A stretch of DNA of 64,000 nt from positions 76,460-140,459 of the forward strand of contig NZ_JBFCVK010000011.1 in NCBI RefSeq assembly GCF_040712085.1, given 5' to 3'. Within the stretch, counting starts at the first letter, position 1. The number at the start of each line of letters is the position of its first letter. A model generated the notes under the pieces. That model was not told the DNA's origin. It did no database searches and saw only the letters and a list, made by a program, of their open reading frames with translations. The position numbers and the translations under genes were made by a program. Below are positions 17,736 to 27,601 of the stretch, in pieces. This stretch comes from Aquibaculum sediminis (GTDB lineage Bacteria; Pseudomonadota; Alphaproteobacteria; Kiloniellales; DSM-21159).

Positions 17736-18485
17736 TTACGCCGCCGCTTCGACCATGTCGGCATAACCCTTCGCTTCCAGCTCCTTGGCCAGTTCCGGTC
17801 CGCCGCTGCGGATGATCCGGCCCTGCGAGAGCACATGCACCCGGTCGGGCACGATGTAGTCCAGCAGGCGCTGATAGTGGGTGATCACCAGCATGGAGCG
17901 CTCCGGCGTGCGCAGTGCGTTGACGCCATCGGCCACCGCCTTGAGTGCGTCGATGTCGAGGCCACTGTCGGTTTCGTCCAGGACGGCGAGCGCCGGCTCC
18001 AGCATGGCCATCTGCAGCACCTCGTTGCGCTTCTTCTCGCCGCCGGAGAAGCCGGCGTTGACAGCGCGCTTCAGGTATTCGTCGGACATGCCCAGTTCCT
18101 TGACCTTCGCGCGAAGGATCTTGAGGAACTGCATGGCGTCGAGCGCACTTTCGCCGCGGGACTTGCGCACGGCGTTGACCGCTTCCTTGAGGAAGGTGGT
18201 GTTGGGCACACCGGGGATCTCCACCGGGTACTGGAAGGCGAGGAAGACGCCGGCCGCCGCCCGCTCTTCCGGGGCCAGATCCAGCAGGTTCTGACCCTTG
18301 AGCAGCACTTCGCCCTCGGTCACCTCATAGCCTTCGCGACCCGAGAGAACATAGGAGAGGGTCGACTTGCCCGAGCCGTTGGGCCCCATGATGGCGTGTA
18401 CCTCGCCGGCCCCGATAGACAGGTCGATACCCTTGAGGATCTCCGTGCCATCGACTGTGGCGTGAAGGTTCTTGATTTCAAGCAT
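17736..18485 (-). CDS. sufC: Fe-S assembly ATPase SufC
   Basis: 249 residues. ABC ATPase with Walker A GPNGSGKST, signature motif region NAGFSGGEKKRNEVLQ and Walker B PALAVLDETDSGLDID. The SGGEKKRNE form is diagnostic for SufC. ATP hydrolysis drives rearrangement of SufBC2D. AGGAAG precedes the ATG by 9 bases. It follows sufB after a 56-base gap. Confidence 0.95.
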   Translation of the reverse strand: MLEIKNLHATVDGTEILKGIDLSIGAGEVHAIMGPNGSGKSTLSYVLSGREGYEVTEGEVLLKGQNLLDLAPEERAAAGVFLAFQYPVEIPGVPNTTFLKEAVNAVRKSRGESALDAMQFLKILRAKVKELGMSDEYLKRAVNAGFSGGEKKRNEVLQMAMLEPALAVLDETDSGLDIDALKAVADGVNALRTPERSMLVITHYQRLLDYIVPDRVHVLSQGRIIRSGGPELAKELEAKGYADMVEAAA

Positions 18486-18541
18486 TTAGCAATTCTTCCT
18501 GACCTGCGAACTCATCTTGGCGCTCCTGGCGGAACGCGCAA

Positions 18542-19996
<1,455 letters not shown>

Positions 19997-20038
19997 GATC
20001 TCTCCTTTTCGACCCTCTGGGGGTTCTTCCGGACCTTT

Positions 20039-20503
20039 CTACTTGCCGCTTGCCTGCTGCAGCGCGGTCGGCGGCCGTCGCTCGCCCATGGGGACGAAAA
20101 GGCCCGCCGTCATGTCTTCGAGGGTAACGCCTTCCAGCGCGCCTCTTATCGCGTTGTTCACGCGATCCCAGTTGCCCCGCATGGGGCAGAGGGACTCGCT
20201 TTCGCAATGCCCGGACTGTCCGTCGACGCAGGCGGTGAGAGCAATGGGGCCCTCCAGTGCCTGGATGATCGCGGCCACCGTGATACGCTCCGGCGGCGCG
20301 CCCAGGCGATAGCCGCCGGCAGCGCCACGCTGCGACACGATGAGCCCGTCGCGGGCCAAGGCGTTCAGCACCTTGGACACCGTCGGCACGGGTACGCCGG
20401 TGTCTTCCGCGATCTGCGGCGCCGTTCGCACCTTGCAGCCGTCGTTGGCCATGCGGGCCATGACCACAACGGCATAATCAGTCAGGCGGTTGAGCCGAAA
20501 CAT
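20039..20503 (-). CDS. Rrf2-family regulator of the suf operon (IscR/SufR-like)
   Basis: 154 residues. An N-terminal winged helix (LTDYAVVVMARMA, then TVSKVLNALARDGLI), a wing GAAGGYRLGAPPERI, and three cysteines in ACVDGQSGHCESESLC that match the [2Fe-2S]-binding cysteines of IscR-type proteins. The family senses cluster status and represses assembly genes when clusters are plentiful. Its place as first gene of the suf operon means autoregulation is likely. AGGAG precedes ATG. The name iscR or sufR depends on the naming scheme, so none is assigned. Confidence 0.88.
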   Translation of the reverse strand: MFRLNRLTDYAVVVMARMANDGCKVRTAPQIAEDTGVPVPTVSKVLNALARDGLIVSQRGAAGGYRLGAPPERITVAAIIQALEGPIALTACVDGQSGHCESESLCPMRGNWDRVNNAIRGALEGVTLEDMTAGLFVPMGERRPPTALQQASGK

Positions 20504-20529
20504 CCGGCGCTCCTAAATCGGAGTTAATC

Positions 20530-20569
20530 AGTCCGGTTTCTGATGTACGGACTAGGGGGGAGAAATCAA
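20530..20569 (-). promoter_or_regulatory. Candidate suf operon promoter with overlapping inverted repeat
   Basis: On the minus strand a TTGATT-like -35 (20564-20569) and TACATC-like -10 (20542-20547) are 16 bases apart. An inverted repeat AGTCCG (20530-20535) / CGGACT (20548-20553) straddles the -10. The position suits an Rrf2 repressor site. I have not matched it to a known IscR consensus. Confidence 0.35.
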
Positions 20570-20639
20570 GGGAAAAGCGGCCGGCGGTTGGCGTCCTGCT
20601 CCAAGGAGCGGGGCGTCGTGCGGTCACTACACCGCAGGA

Positions 20640-21470
20640 TCACACCGGCTTGGCGAAAAGCCCCATCACGAGGCGGACGCGGTTTTCCGCGAGGGAGCGG
20701 CGCAGGTTGCGCGACAGTTCGAGAAAACCCGCATAAAGCATATAGGGCCCTGGCGGCCGGGCTGCGCCGCTTTGTCGCGCGGCCTGGTCACGCTCCTCGG
20801 CCAGCAGCGCCTCGGTGCGATCCTCCCAGGACAGCTCGCTCAGGCCGCACCCCTTGATCAGCGCCCGGATATCCTCCGGCGGCAGGAGGAAGGATTGTTC
20901 GGCTTGGCCGGCCCAGGGGGTAGGATAGTGCGGCGGCCCGGCCGGTCCCGCCATGACGTCGTGCAGCGCCAGACGTCCTCTTGGCTTGAGCACCCTCGCG
21001 GCCTCCCCATAGAGCGCCTGTTTGTCGGGAATGTTCATGGCGGCGTGCTGGGTCCAGACCAGATCGAAGGTCGCGTCGGGAAAGGGCAGACGCCCGGCAT
21101 CCGCGCAGCAGGCCAGCACCGCTCGTTCCAGGCCGACTGCCGCCGACAAGGTTGCGGCATCGCGGCAGTAGGCTTCGGTCAGGTCCAGGGCGACCACTGT
21201 GACATCGCAGCTTTCGGCAAGCTGACGCGCGGGTCCGCCAATGCCGGCGCCGATGTCGAGCACCAGGCTGCCCGGCGCCGGCTGCGCTTGTTCGGCGAGT
21301 TCCGCGGTCCCTTGCCGTGCGCGCAGATGGAACTGATCGAAGGTTGCCAGGTCCGCGACGGTCAGCGGCCCCTCGGGGCTGACCCGGTGCTGGCGCGCGA
21401 GTTGCAGGACCTTCTCGCTCAGGCGTCCCCCCCTCGCGTAGTGCCCGGCAATGTCGCCGTTGTCGGTCAT
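20640..21470 (-). CDS. SAM-dependent methyltransferase (class I)
   Basis: 276 residues. SAM-binding motif I is VLDIGAGIGGPARQLAE, motif II region VVALDLTEAYCRDA, and the catalytic-face segment FDLVWTQHAAMNIPDKQALY resembles UbiE/sarcosine-dimethylglycine methyltransferase-type enzymes. The N-terminal helices (YARGGRLSEKVLQLARQH) and the C-terminal helical tail (LELSRNLRRSLAENR) may form a substrate lid. The substrate is not deducible. It starts 10 bases after the CopD-like gene, so it is last in a three-gene operon with the GPP34 protein. Confidence 0.78.
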   Translation of the reverse strand: MTDNGDIAGHYARGGRLSEKVLQLARQHRVSPEGPLTVADLATFDQFHLRARQGTAELAEQAQPAPGSLVLDIGAGIGGPARQLAESCDVTVVALDLTEAYCRDAATLSAAVGLERAVLACCADAGRLPFPDATFDLVWTQHAAMNIPDKQALYGEAARVLKPRGRLALHDVMAGPAGPPHYPTPWAGQAEQSFLLPPEDIRALIKGCGLSELSWEDRTEALLAEERDQAARQSGAARPPGPYMLYAGFLELSRNLRRSLAENRVRLVMGLFAKPV

Positions 21471-21480
21471 GCGCTGCCGC

Positions 21481-21936
21481 CTACCAGTAACGACCGCCGG
21501 CGCCGAGGATCACGGTCAGAAGACCCAGCGCGAGGTTGATGGCGACGATCCGGCGAATGCCGTTCAGCTGCTGCCCCGCGACGGCGAAGTCTTCCCGCTC
21601 CACGGCTTGCCGAAAGCGGCGCCAGGGCGCGAAGAACAGATGGGCGAAGAGCGCCATCATGATCAGGCCGGTCAGGTGCATGATGTGCACGGACACGCCG
21701 ACCCCGCCGAAGCCACTGAAATGGCCGAAGATCATGGCATAGCCGCTGGCCAGCAGGATGCCCGCAGCGGCCCAGACCCAGGGAAAGAAGCGCCCGAAAA
21801 CGCCGTGCCAGAGGCGCAGACGCTGGGGCGGTTCGAAGGTGCCCAACGAAGGGCGCAGGATCAGATAGGCGAAGAACATGCCGCCGACCCAGACAACGGC
21901 GGCCAGGGCATGCAGGGCCAGAAGCAGTGCCAGCAT
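21481..21936 (-). CDS. CopD-like/DUF4149-type four-helix membrane protein
   Basis: 151 residues with four predicted membrane helices: LALLLALHALAAVVWVGGMF, WVWAAAGILLASGYAMIFGH, VHIMHLTGLIMMALFAHLFF and IVAINLALGLLTVILGA. The histidines in helices 1 and 3 and the VWVGGMFF motif resemble the CopD superfamily of small membrane proteins. Copper transport should not be assumed. It starts 3 bases after the GPP34 stop and is followed closely by a methyltransferase. Confidence 0.7.
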   Translation of the reverse strand: MLALLLALHALAAVVWVGGMFFAYLILRPSLGTFEPPQRLRLWHGVFGRFFPWVWAAAGILLASGYAMIFGHFSGFGGVGVSVHIMHLTGLIMMALFAHLFFAPWRRFRQAVEREDFAVAGQQLNGIRRIVAINLALGLLTVILGAGGRYW

Positions 21937-21939
21937 GGA

Positions 21940-22587
21940 TCAGCGCGGCATGACCGTGACCAGGGCGGCGCGCAGCTCCTCGATCGTGGCGTTGACTGCC
22001 TGGCCGATCAGGTCGAGGCGGGTCAGCTGCTCGATGCGCTCTTCCAGGCGGGAGAGTTCGTGGCTGCTGAAGACCTCGTGCAGCAGGCCGCAAGCGTCGG
22101 CCAGATTGAGGATAGCGACGTCCCGGGCGTCGGGAATGTCATCCGTCATCAGGATCTGCGCGATGCGCAGCTTAACCTCGGTCTGCTCCTTGTTGTCGAT
22201 CAGCGGGTAGCGCCGGGTGGAGAAGACCCAGAGGAAGCGGCCTTCCTCCTCACGCAGAATGCCGCGTTCGATCAGGCGCTGGAGCGAGAGCTCCCGGATC
22301 GTCTCCGCTTCCGGTGCCAGCCGATCGATCCAGTCCCGCACCGAGCGCTCCTGGTCCTTCTCTTCGGCGATCCGGGCCAGCACGTGGTCGAGCGCCGGCT
22401 CGCCCAGCGGCGTGGCATCGACAAGCATTAGCTTTTCCAGATCGTTGTCGATCCGATCGTGCATGGCCAGGTCCATCAGCACCGCGCCGACCAGCGCGAT
22501 CTGCGTGATGGGCTGCGATGCATAGAGCATGCGGCCACTCTGCTCATCATGTGAGAGCAGCAGGAATTCCTCGGCAATTGTAAGCAT
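21940..22587 (-). CDS. GPP34 (GOLPH3-like) family protein
   Basis: 215 residues. The N-terminus LTIAEEFLLLSHDEQSGRM and the following ALVGAVLMDLAMHDRIDND are the recognisable core of the GPP34/GOLPH3 family, whose eukaryotic members bind PI4P at the Golgi. Bacterial members are uncharacterised but probably peripheral membrane proteins. Later segments are helical and charged (WIDRLAPEAETIRELSLQRL). The ATG at 22587 has GGGGGAGG upstream; a longer N-terminus would be glycine-rich and non-conserved. First gene of a three-gene operon. Function unknown. Confidence 0.78.
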   Translation of the reverse strand: MLTIAEEFLLLSHDEQSGRMLYASQPITQIALVGAVLMDLAMHDRIDNDLEKLMLVDATPLGEPALDHVLARIAEEKDQERSVRDWIDRLAPEAETIRELSLQRLIERGILREEEGRFLWVFSTRRYPLIDNKEQTEVKLRIAQILMTDDIPDARDVAILNLADACGLLHEVFSSHELSRLEERIEQLTRLDLIGQAVNATIEELRAALVTVMPR

Positions 22588-22846
22588 CGTGCCTCCCCCT
22601 AGTCCGGACCCTTGTGCCGACCCGCCGGCCAGCCTTGTCGCGACGGTGGCCATGATCACTTGCTTTGGCGTGAATTACCAGAGGGTAAGCAGGGGACGGG
22701 CCGCATTTTCCTCGCGGCTGCCAGCACTGTCTGCGGAGCGGATTGGAACCGGAAGGCGGTGCTCAGGGTTTGGGATATGTAACGTCGGCAGGTGCGCCGT
22801 CCCGGCCCCTGCCGCTTCCGACCGTCAATGGACGTGGAGAGTAAAG

Positions 22847-23521
22847 ATGAAAAAGACCCTGTTAGCCGCGGTTTCTGCATCGGCCTTCCTGTTTGCCTCG
22901 GGCGCGGCGCTGGCGCAAAGCGACGAAGAGCCGGCCGCCACGTCCGAAACAATGGAAGAGACGACCACCGAGGATATGGGCGTGACCGAGGAGGGCTCCG
23001 ATAACGGCGAGTCCCCCGATATATCGGAGTCGGACAGCATGGATAGCGACACCGCTCCGCCTGTCGCCGATGATTCCGAGGCGCCCGACACCGGCATGGA
23101 TACCGACACCGAGATGGACACGGACATGGAGGACAGCTCCATGGACGAGGCCCCGAGCACCGACACGAGCGGCGCCATGGAAAGCACGGCGCCTGTCGAC
23201 CTGAGCCAGCTGCATCCCCACGGCGGCGATGCTGAAGGGATCGTGGTGGAAGGCGTGCCGGCCGAAGACATCGTCGGTGGCCATCTGGTCAACCCGGACG
23301 GCGAACGCATCGCCACGATCAACGACCTCCTGATCGACTCCGACGGTGAGCCGCAAGGTCTGCTGGTCGGCTTCGGCGGCTTCCTGGGCTTCATGGAGAA
23401 GGAGGTCGCAGTCGGTTTCGATCGGGTGGAGCTGGTCCAGAATGACGACGACGAGTACTCCACCGATCTCACCGAGGAAGAGATCGAAGCGATGCCGGAT
23501 TATGAGGAGCCGGAGGGGTAG
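22847..23521 (+). CDS. Secreted acidic PRC-barrel domain protein
   Basis: 224 residues. Signal peptide MKKTLLAAVSASAFLFASG (cleaved near ALA-QS). Then about 100 residues of low-complexity acidic sequence rich in Asp, Glu, Ser, Thr and Met (DTGMDTDTEMDTDMED). A C-terminal PRC-barrel domain (about 125-205) runs through GGHLVNPDGERIATINDLLI and GEPQGLLVGFGGFLG. GGAGAG precedes ATG. It is monocistronic and has its own terminator. The acidic tract could bind cations or suit a saline habitat; this is inference. Confidence 0.8.
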   Translation: MKKTLLAAVSASAFLFASGAALAQSDEEPAATSETMEETTTEDMGVTEEGSDNGESPDISESDSMDSDTAPPVADDSEAPDTGMDTDTEMDTDMEDSSMDEAPSTDTSGAMESTAPVDLSQLHPHGGDAEGIVVEGVPAEDIVGGHLVNPDGERIATINDLLIDSDGEPQGLLVGFGGFLGFMEKEVAVGFDRVELVQNDDDEYSTDLTEEEIEAMPDYEEPEG

Positions 23522-23954
23522 AGTACGTCCCACCTAAGCCATGGCTTCGCTGTCAGTGTAGTTTGTTGCTTCAACAACATCGCTGACGTTTAACGCACGG
23601 TACTCAGCCCCTCGGACGAAGGTCCGAGGGGCTTTCTGCGTTCTGAGGTGACGGGCGAGGAGACAGTTTGCCTCAAAAAAAAATAAGTGAGGAAATCTCC
23701 ATAAAATGGTACCCCTTGCTGAGTATGCTATACCGTATGGGTTGTTGCGGCGATGCTACTCGCGCTTATGCTGCCCTCAAGGTGCACGGGGCAGCCGAGG
23801 ATTCAGGGCAACGATCGGAAGCGGGTAATGCGGGTACCGCAAGTTCGCCATACTGGGTAGCGGGGTCCGGAACTTATTGGCATTATTTCGGTCGAGGCTG
23901 CCAATGAAACGCTTGCCGAGATGAGCATCGAGTTGAGAGGGGAGGTAGAGTGCA
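23522..23954. other. Long AT-richer leader region
   Basis: About 430 bases without a convincing gene. The first part holds the terminator of the PRC-barrel gene (23606-23637). From about 23665 the composition becomes visibly more AT-rich than the surroundings (for instance CAAAAAAAAATAAG) and stays so into the next gene. A 79-codon open frame at 23668 has no family resemblance and no ribosome site. The stretch may be a promoter and long leader for the beta-barrel gene. Confidence 0.5.
23606..23637 (+). terminator. Rho-independent terminator after PRC-barrel gene
   Basis: A perfect 12-bp stem, AGCCCCTCGGAC (23606-23617) with GTCCGAGGGGCT (23622-23633), a GAAG tetraloop and then TTTCT. Confidence 0.85.
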
Positions 23955-25223
23955 GTGACAACTTCTCGCATCAGGGTGACTGTTGGCGCCAGCGTGCTTT
24001 CGGCGATAGTGTTGGCCTTCTTGTGCGATACTGTTTCAGCTCAGGAAGAAGACATAGAAGATGAGCGCGGTGTTCCGATTTACGAAAGATCGAGGCCGGA
24101 GTTGGAGCCGCTGGGATTGCGTGCAGGATCCTTTATGATCCGCCCAAGCTTGAGCATGGGCGGCGAGTATAACGACAACATTTATGCAACAAAGAATAAC
24201 AGGGAAAGTGATTTTATTTCCCGGGTAAGTCCAAATGTTTCTGTACAATCAGACTGGTCGCGGCATGCGTTGTCGCTTGATGTCGGGGCGGAAGCAGGGT
24301 TTTATTTTGATAACAGCAAAGAGAACTACGTGGATGGCCAGTTAGGTCTCGCCGGGCGCGTTGATTTGCTCCGGGAGACCTTTTTGGAAGGGCATATGTC
24401 GGTACAAAGGCGGCATGAGGGCCGGGGTGATCCGGATGTGCCTTTGGCGAACGACGAGCCCTCAGTTTACTACCAATACAACACTGGAATCAGCGCCTAT
24501 CGCGGTGCTGGCCGACTCTCCCTTCGTGTCGGGGCAGATTATACGCGCTACGACTATCGGTCGGTTGATCTATCGGGTGGCGGAACCCTGAGTCAAAGTG
24601 AGCGCGATCATAATGTGTATGAGGCACATACGCGCGTCGCCTATGAGCTTCTGCCCAACGTCATCCCCTACGTTGAGGCGCGATACAACGTCCGCCGCTA
24701 CGATACGCACGCCGGTGGAAATCGCGATTCCCATGGCTATCGGGTTGCGATTGGAACCGGGTTTGACGCGGGGGGCATCATCACCGGATCAGTCTATGCC
24801 GGGTATATGAACCAAGATTACGCGTCAAACCGACAGGATAGTGTAAGCGGGCCTTGGTTTGGCGGGAATGTGCTCTGGAACGTCACCCGCTTGACCTCAT
24901 TCGAACTGAATCTCGACCGTGGCGTTTTCGAAACACAGAACGCAGCTGCGTCCAGCTACACCCGGAGTGCAGTACATGCGCGGGTTGACCATGAGCTACT
25001 CCGAAACCTGCTGATTGGTGGCTACGGCCAGTATGCACATTATAAATATAATGGCGTGAACATAGCGGATGATTATTTTGAGGCAGGGCCGCGTGTTACA
25101 TATCTGTGGAATAGAAATTTGACCGCTGAGTTGTCCGCTTCGCATAGAAGAAAGAACAGCAATCGAAGCGGAAGAGAGTACAGGTCCAACCAGATTATGT
25201 TTACGATAACCGGGCATCTCTAA
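23955..25223 (+). CDS. Outer-membrane beta-barrel protein (OMP_b-brl_2-like, exopolysaccharide-associated type)
   Basis: 422 residues. Signal peptide VTVGASVLSAIVLAFLCDTV with cleavage near VSA-QE. The rest is a string of amphipathic beta strands ending in a C-terminal hydrophobic strand (SNQIMFTITGHL), typical of 14-18-strand barrels. The motif MIRPSLSMGGEYNDNIYAT is characteristic of outer-membrane barrels seen in exopolysaccharide clusters. The start is GTG with GGGAGG upstream. Codon use is AT-richer than neighbours, which suggests transfer. A strong terminator follows, then a broken O-antigen ligase-like tail, so this may be a remnant of a polysaccharide locus. Confidence 0.75.
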   Translation: MTTSRIRVTVGASVLSAIVLAFLCDTVSAQEEDIEDERGVPIYERSRPELEPLGLRAGSFMIRPSLSMGGEYNDNIYATKNNRESDFISRVSPNVSVQSDWSRHALSLDVGAEAGFYFDNSKENYVDGQLGLAGRVDLLRETFLEGHMSVQRRHEGRGDPDVPLANDEPSVYYQYNTGISAYRGAGRLSLRVGADYTRYDYRSVDLSGGGTLSQSERDHNVYEAHTRVAYELLPNVIPYVEARYNVRRYDTHAGGNRDSHGYRVAIGTGFDAGGIITGSVYAGYMNQDYASNRQDSVSGPWFGGNVLWNVTRLTSFELNLDRGVFETQNAAASSYTRSAVHARVDHELLRNLLIGGYGQYAHYKYNGVNIADDYFEAGPRVTYLWNRNLTAELSASHRRKNSNRSGREYRSNQIMFTITGHL

Positions 25224-25259
25224 AGAACACTGGTCGAACCCAAAAGTCTTGGATACCTT

Positions 25260-25300
25260 CGCGGCGGCACCCGTTTTGGGTCGCCGCCGCGACGCTTTTT
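25260..25300 (+). terminator. Rho-independent terminator after beta-barrel gene
   Basis: CGCGGCGGC (25260-25268) pairs with GCCGCCGCG (25283-25291), extended by ACCC/GGGT past one bulged base, loop GTTTT, followed by ACGCTTTTT. Confidence 0.8.
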
Positions 25301-25443
25301 ATCCCTTGACCGCTGTGGCCGCCAGCCTGCTTGTTGGGGTGCATGCGCTCAGTGATTTCAGCCTGCAGCTTCCTGCCGTGACCGTCACCTGGCTGGTGCT
25401 GCTGGCGCTGGGTGTGGCGCAGAGCTGGCGCACGGACGCCTGA
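25297..25443 (+). pseudogene. C-terminal remnant of an O-antigen ligase/polymerase-like membrane protein
   Basis: About 48 codons open to a TGA at 25441-25443. The translation (VGVHALSDFSLQLPAVTVTW, then LVLLALGVAQSW) closely resembles the final conserved segment of O-antigen ligase/exopolysaccharide polymerase proteins, where a histidine and DFSLQ-P motif precede the last membrane helix. The several hundred upstream codons are missing; the frame runs back into the terminator hairpin of the preceding gene. No ribosome site suits a short independent protein. Best read as the tail left by a deletion that joined foreign DNA to the native gene end. Confidence 0.6.
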
Positions 25444-25549
25444 GCGCTGCGGGCCTGGGCGCTGCCGGACATTCGGTTCCGCACCCACAGCAGTGCGAAG
25501 CTGCGCGATGCACTGTCGCCAACGTCAGCGTGTTAAGGGAGGAGGCCGC

Positions 25550-27601
25550 GTGATCAGGCTTGGGTTGGTCTCTGATGAAGTCGGCAGCCACCGCGGTTCC
25601 TTCCGCCGGGTGCTGCTTTTCGTCCTGGGGTTGGCCTGTGCCGGCGCCCTGCCGGCCTCAGTCTCGGCGCAGCAATCGGGCCAGGCTTTGGCAGAGGCTC
25701 TGGCGCTCGCCGAGGCCGGGCGCAGCGATGCGCTTGAGGCACGTCTGCCACAACTGGATCCGCTCGACCGCAGCATCGCGCTCTGGCGCCTACTGACCCG
25801 CCGACCGGATGCGGTGGAGCGCTCCACGCTGGAGGACTTCCTGCGCCGCCATCCTGACTGGCCGGATGCGGAGCGGCTGCAGCAAGCGGTCGAACAGCGA
25901 CTGCCGGCCGAGTTCGGTGATCGTGCGGCCTTGGCGTGGTTTGCGGACTTCGCGCCCGTAACACCGCAGGCGGCGCTGGCCTATGCCCGTGCCTTGCGCC
26001 GGTCGGGAGAAGACGCGGCCGCCATTGCCGAGGCGCGCCGGGCCTGGCGCGACCTGGATCCCGACGCCGTGAGTGATGCTGCAATTCTGGCCGAGTACGG
26101 GGGGCACCTGGAATCGGTGGATCACCGCATCCGGGTCGAGCGGCTGCTGCGGGCGAACCAGAAGGACGCCGCCTTGGTGGCTCTGGACGACGCCGGTGCT
26201 GTCGGTGCGATCGATGCAGAACAGCATCGTCTCCTCAGGGCACGGGTGCTCTTACAGATTCTCGACGACGACGGAGAGAGACTCGCTCAAGCTATTCCGG
26301 GAGAGGTGCTGCGGCAGAGCGGGTTGATCTTCGATCTGGCCTGGTACCGCATGCAGCGCGATCCGCAGGAAACCGCCATGGACCTGCTCGATCCGCCGCC
26401 TGTGGTCCTGTCCCGCGAGGCGGCGGACCGCTGGCAGGTGCGCCGGCGCGCGGTGCGTCGTCTGCTGGCGACGGATGATGCAGACGCGGCCTACCGGATC
26501 GCGGCGCGTCACGGAATCCCGGAGGGGCGGGCCTATGACGAGGCCGAGTTTCTCGCCGGATGGATCGCACTGCGCCGGCTGGACGATCCGGACACGGCCT
26601 ACAGCCATTTCGATCGCCTCTTTCACCAGGGCAGCGGCGCCGGCGCCATTGCTCGCGGGGCCTACTGGTGCGGAGAAGCCTCACTGGCCAGTGAGCGCCC
26701 GGACTGGGCACAGCAGTGGTTCGACGTGGCCGCGCAGTACAGCGGCACCTTCTACGGACTGATGGGGGCCTTGCGCAGCGATGCGAGTCAATGGCGCGAG
26801 GCGGACGGCGACGCTTGGGAGGTCGGCCAGGCAGCTCGTTCGGCTTTCGATGCCCGCCCTATGGTGCGGGTGATTCGCCGCCTGGCAGCGGCCGGGCGCC
26901 GGGATCTCGTCGCGCCCTTCTTCCGGCATCTGCGCAGCAATGGCATGGAGGAAGCCGGGACCTGGCATCTCCTGGGTGACCTGGCGCAGGAGATCGGTCG
27001 GCATGATGAAGCGATCCGCACCGCGCGGGCGGCGTACTCTGCCGGCTGGACCTTCCCGGACCTGCTCTATCCCACTCCGCGCATGGGGCTGCCGGTTGAC
27101 CGGCGCCGGCCGCTGCTGCTGGCACTGATCCGCCAGGAAAGCTCCTTCAATCCGGAAGCGGTCAGTCCGGTGGGGGCGCGGGGTTTGATGCAGCTCATGC
27201 CCGGGACCGCGGCCGAAGTGGCTGCCCGACTGGGCGAAGCCTACAATCCCGCCCGCCTGACCGCTGACCCGGCCTACAATCTGCGCCTGGGCCGCGCCTA
27301 TCTGGAAGAGATGCTGCAGCGCTACGGCAGTTCCCTTCCCCTGGCGCTGGCGGCCTACAACGCCGGACCGGGGAGGGTGGATGCCTGGTTGTCCGCCCAT
27401 GGCGACCCCCGTCGCGATGAGATCGGTCTGCTTGATTGGATCGAACTCATTCCCTTCGACGAGACCCGCCACTATGTAAAGGTCGTCATCGAGGTTGCGG
27501 CGGTCTATGCCCGCCGCCTTCACCCCGAACAGAGCGACGCCTATGCACCCTTCGATCTCATACCCGCCCGGCTCGTACAGAGCGAACCTGATGCGCAGTG
27601 A
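25550..27601 (+). CDS. Soluble lytic murein transglycosylase (Slt70-like)
   Basis: 683 residues. Signal peptide around LLFVLGLACAGALPASVSA. A long helical superhelix resembling Slt70 U/L domains (about 40-500) precedes a C-terminal SLT/GEWL domain. The catalytic glutamate is in LIRQESSFNPEAVSPVGARG, followed by LMQLMPGTA and LALAAYNAGPGRVDAW. It cleaves peptidoglycan glycan strands to 1,6-anhydro products. The GTG at 25550 has GGGAGGAGG upstream; a longer reading from 25412 is arginine-rich and lacks a signal. The next gene begins with a GTGA overlap. Confidence 0.87.
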   Translation: MIRLGLVSDEVGSHRGSFRRVLLFVLGLACAGALPASVSAQQSGQALAEALALAEAGRSDALEARLPQLDPLDRSIALWRLLTRRPDAVERSTLEDFLRRHPDWPDAERLQQAVEQRLPAEFGDRAALAWFADFAPVTPQAALAYARALRRSGEDAAAIAEARRAWRDLDPDAVSDAAILAEYGGHLESVDHRIRVERLLRANQKDAALVALDDAGAVGAIDAEQHRLLRARVLLQILDDDGERLAQAIPGEVLRQSGLIFDLAWYRMQRDPQETAMDLLDPPPVVLSREAADRWQVRRRAVRRLLATDDADAAYRIAARHGIPEGRAYDEAEFLAGWIALRRLDDPDTAYSHFDRLFHQGSGAGAIARGAYWCGEASLASERPDWAQQWFDVAAQYSGTFYGLMGALRSDASQWREADGDAWEVGQAARSAFDARPMVRVIRRLAAAGRRDLVAPFFRHLRSNGMEEAGTWHLLGDLAQEIGRHDEAIRTARAAYSAGWTFPDLLYPTPRMGLPVDRRRPLLLALIRQESSFNPEAVSPVGARGLMQLMPGTAAEVAARLGEAYNPARLTADPAYNLRLGRAYLEEMLQRYGSSLPLALAAYNAGPGRVDAWLSAHGDPRRDEIGLLDWIELIPFDETRHYVKVVIEVAAVYARRLHPEQSDAYAPFDLIPARLVQSEPDAQ

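Larger units (their letters stand above)
25224..25549. other. Spacer with terminator and gene remnant
   Basis: Holds the terminator of the beta-barrel gene, the O-antigen ligase-like remnant and the promoter region of the transglycosylase. Base composition returns to high GC inside this interval, marking the edge of the AT-richer patch. Confidence 0.5.

Noticed and set aside
22529..22846. Upstream extension of the PRC-barrel gene
   Set aside because: Would bury the clear signal peptide and ribosome site at 22847.
23668..23907. 79-codon frame in the AT-richer leader
   Set aside because: No ribosome site, no homology I can recognise, composition like non-coding sequence.
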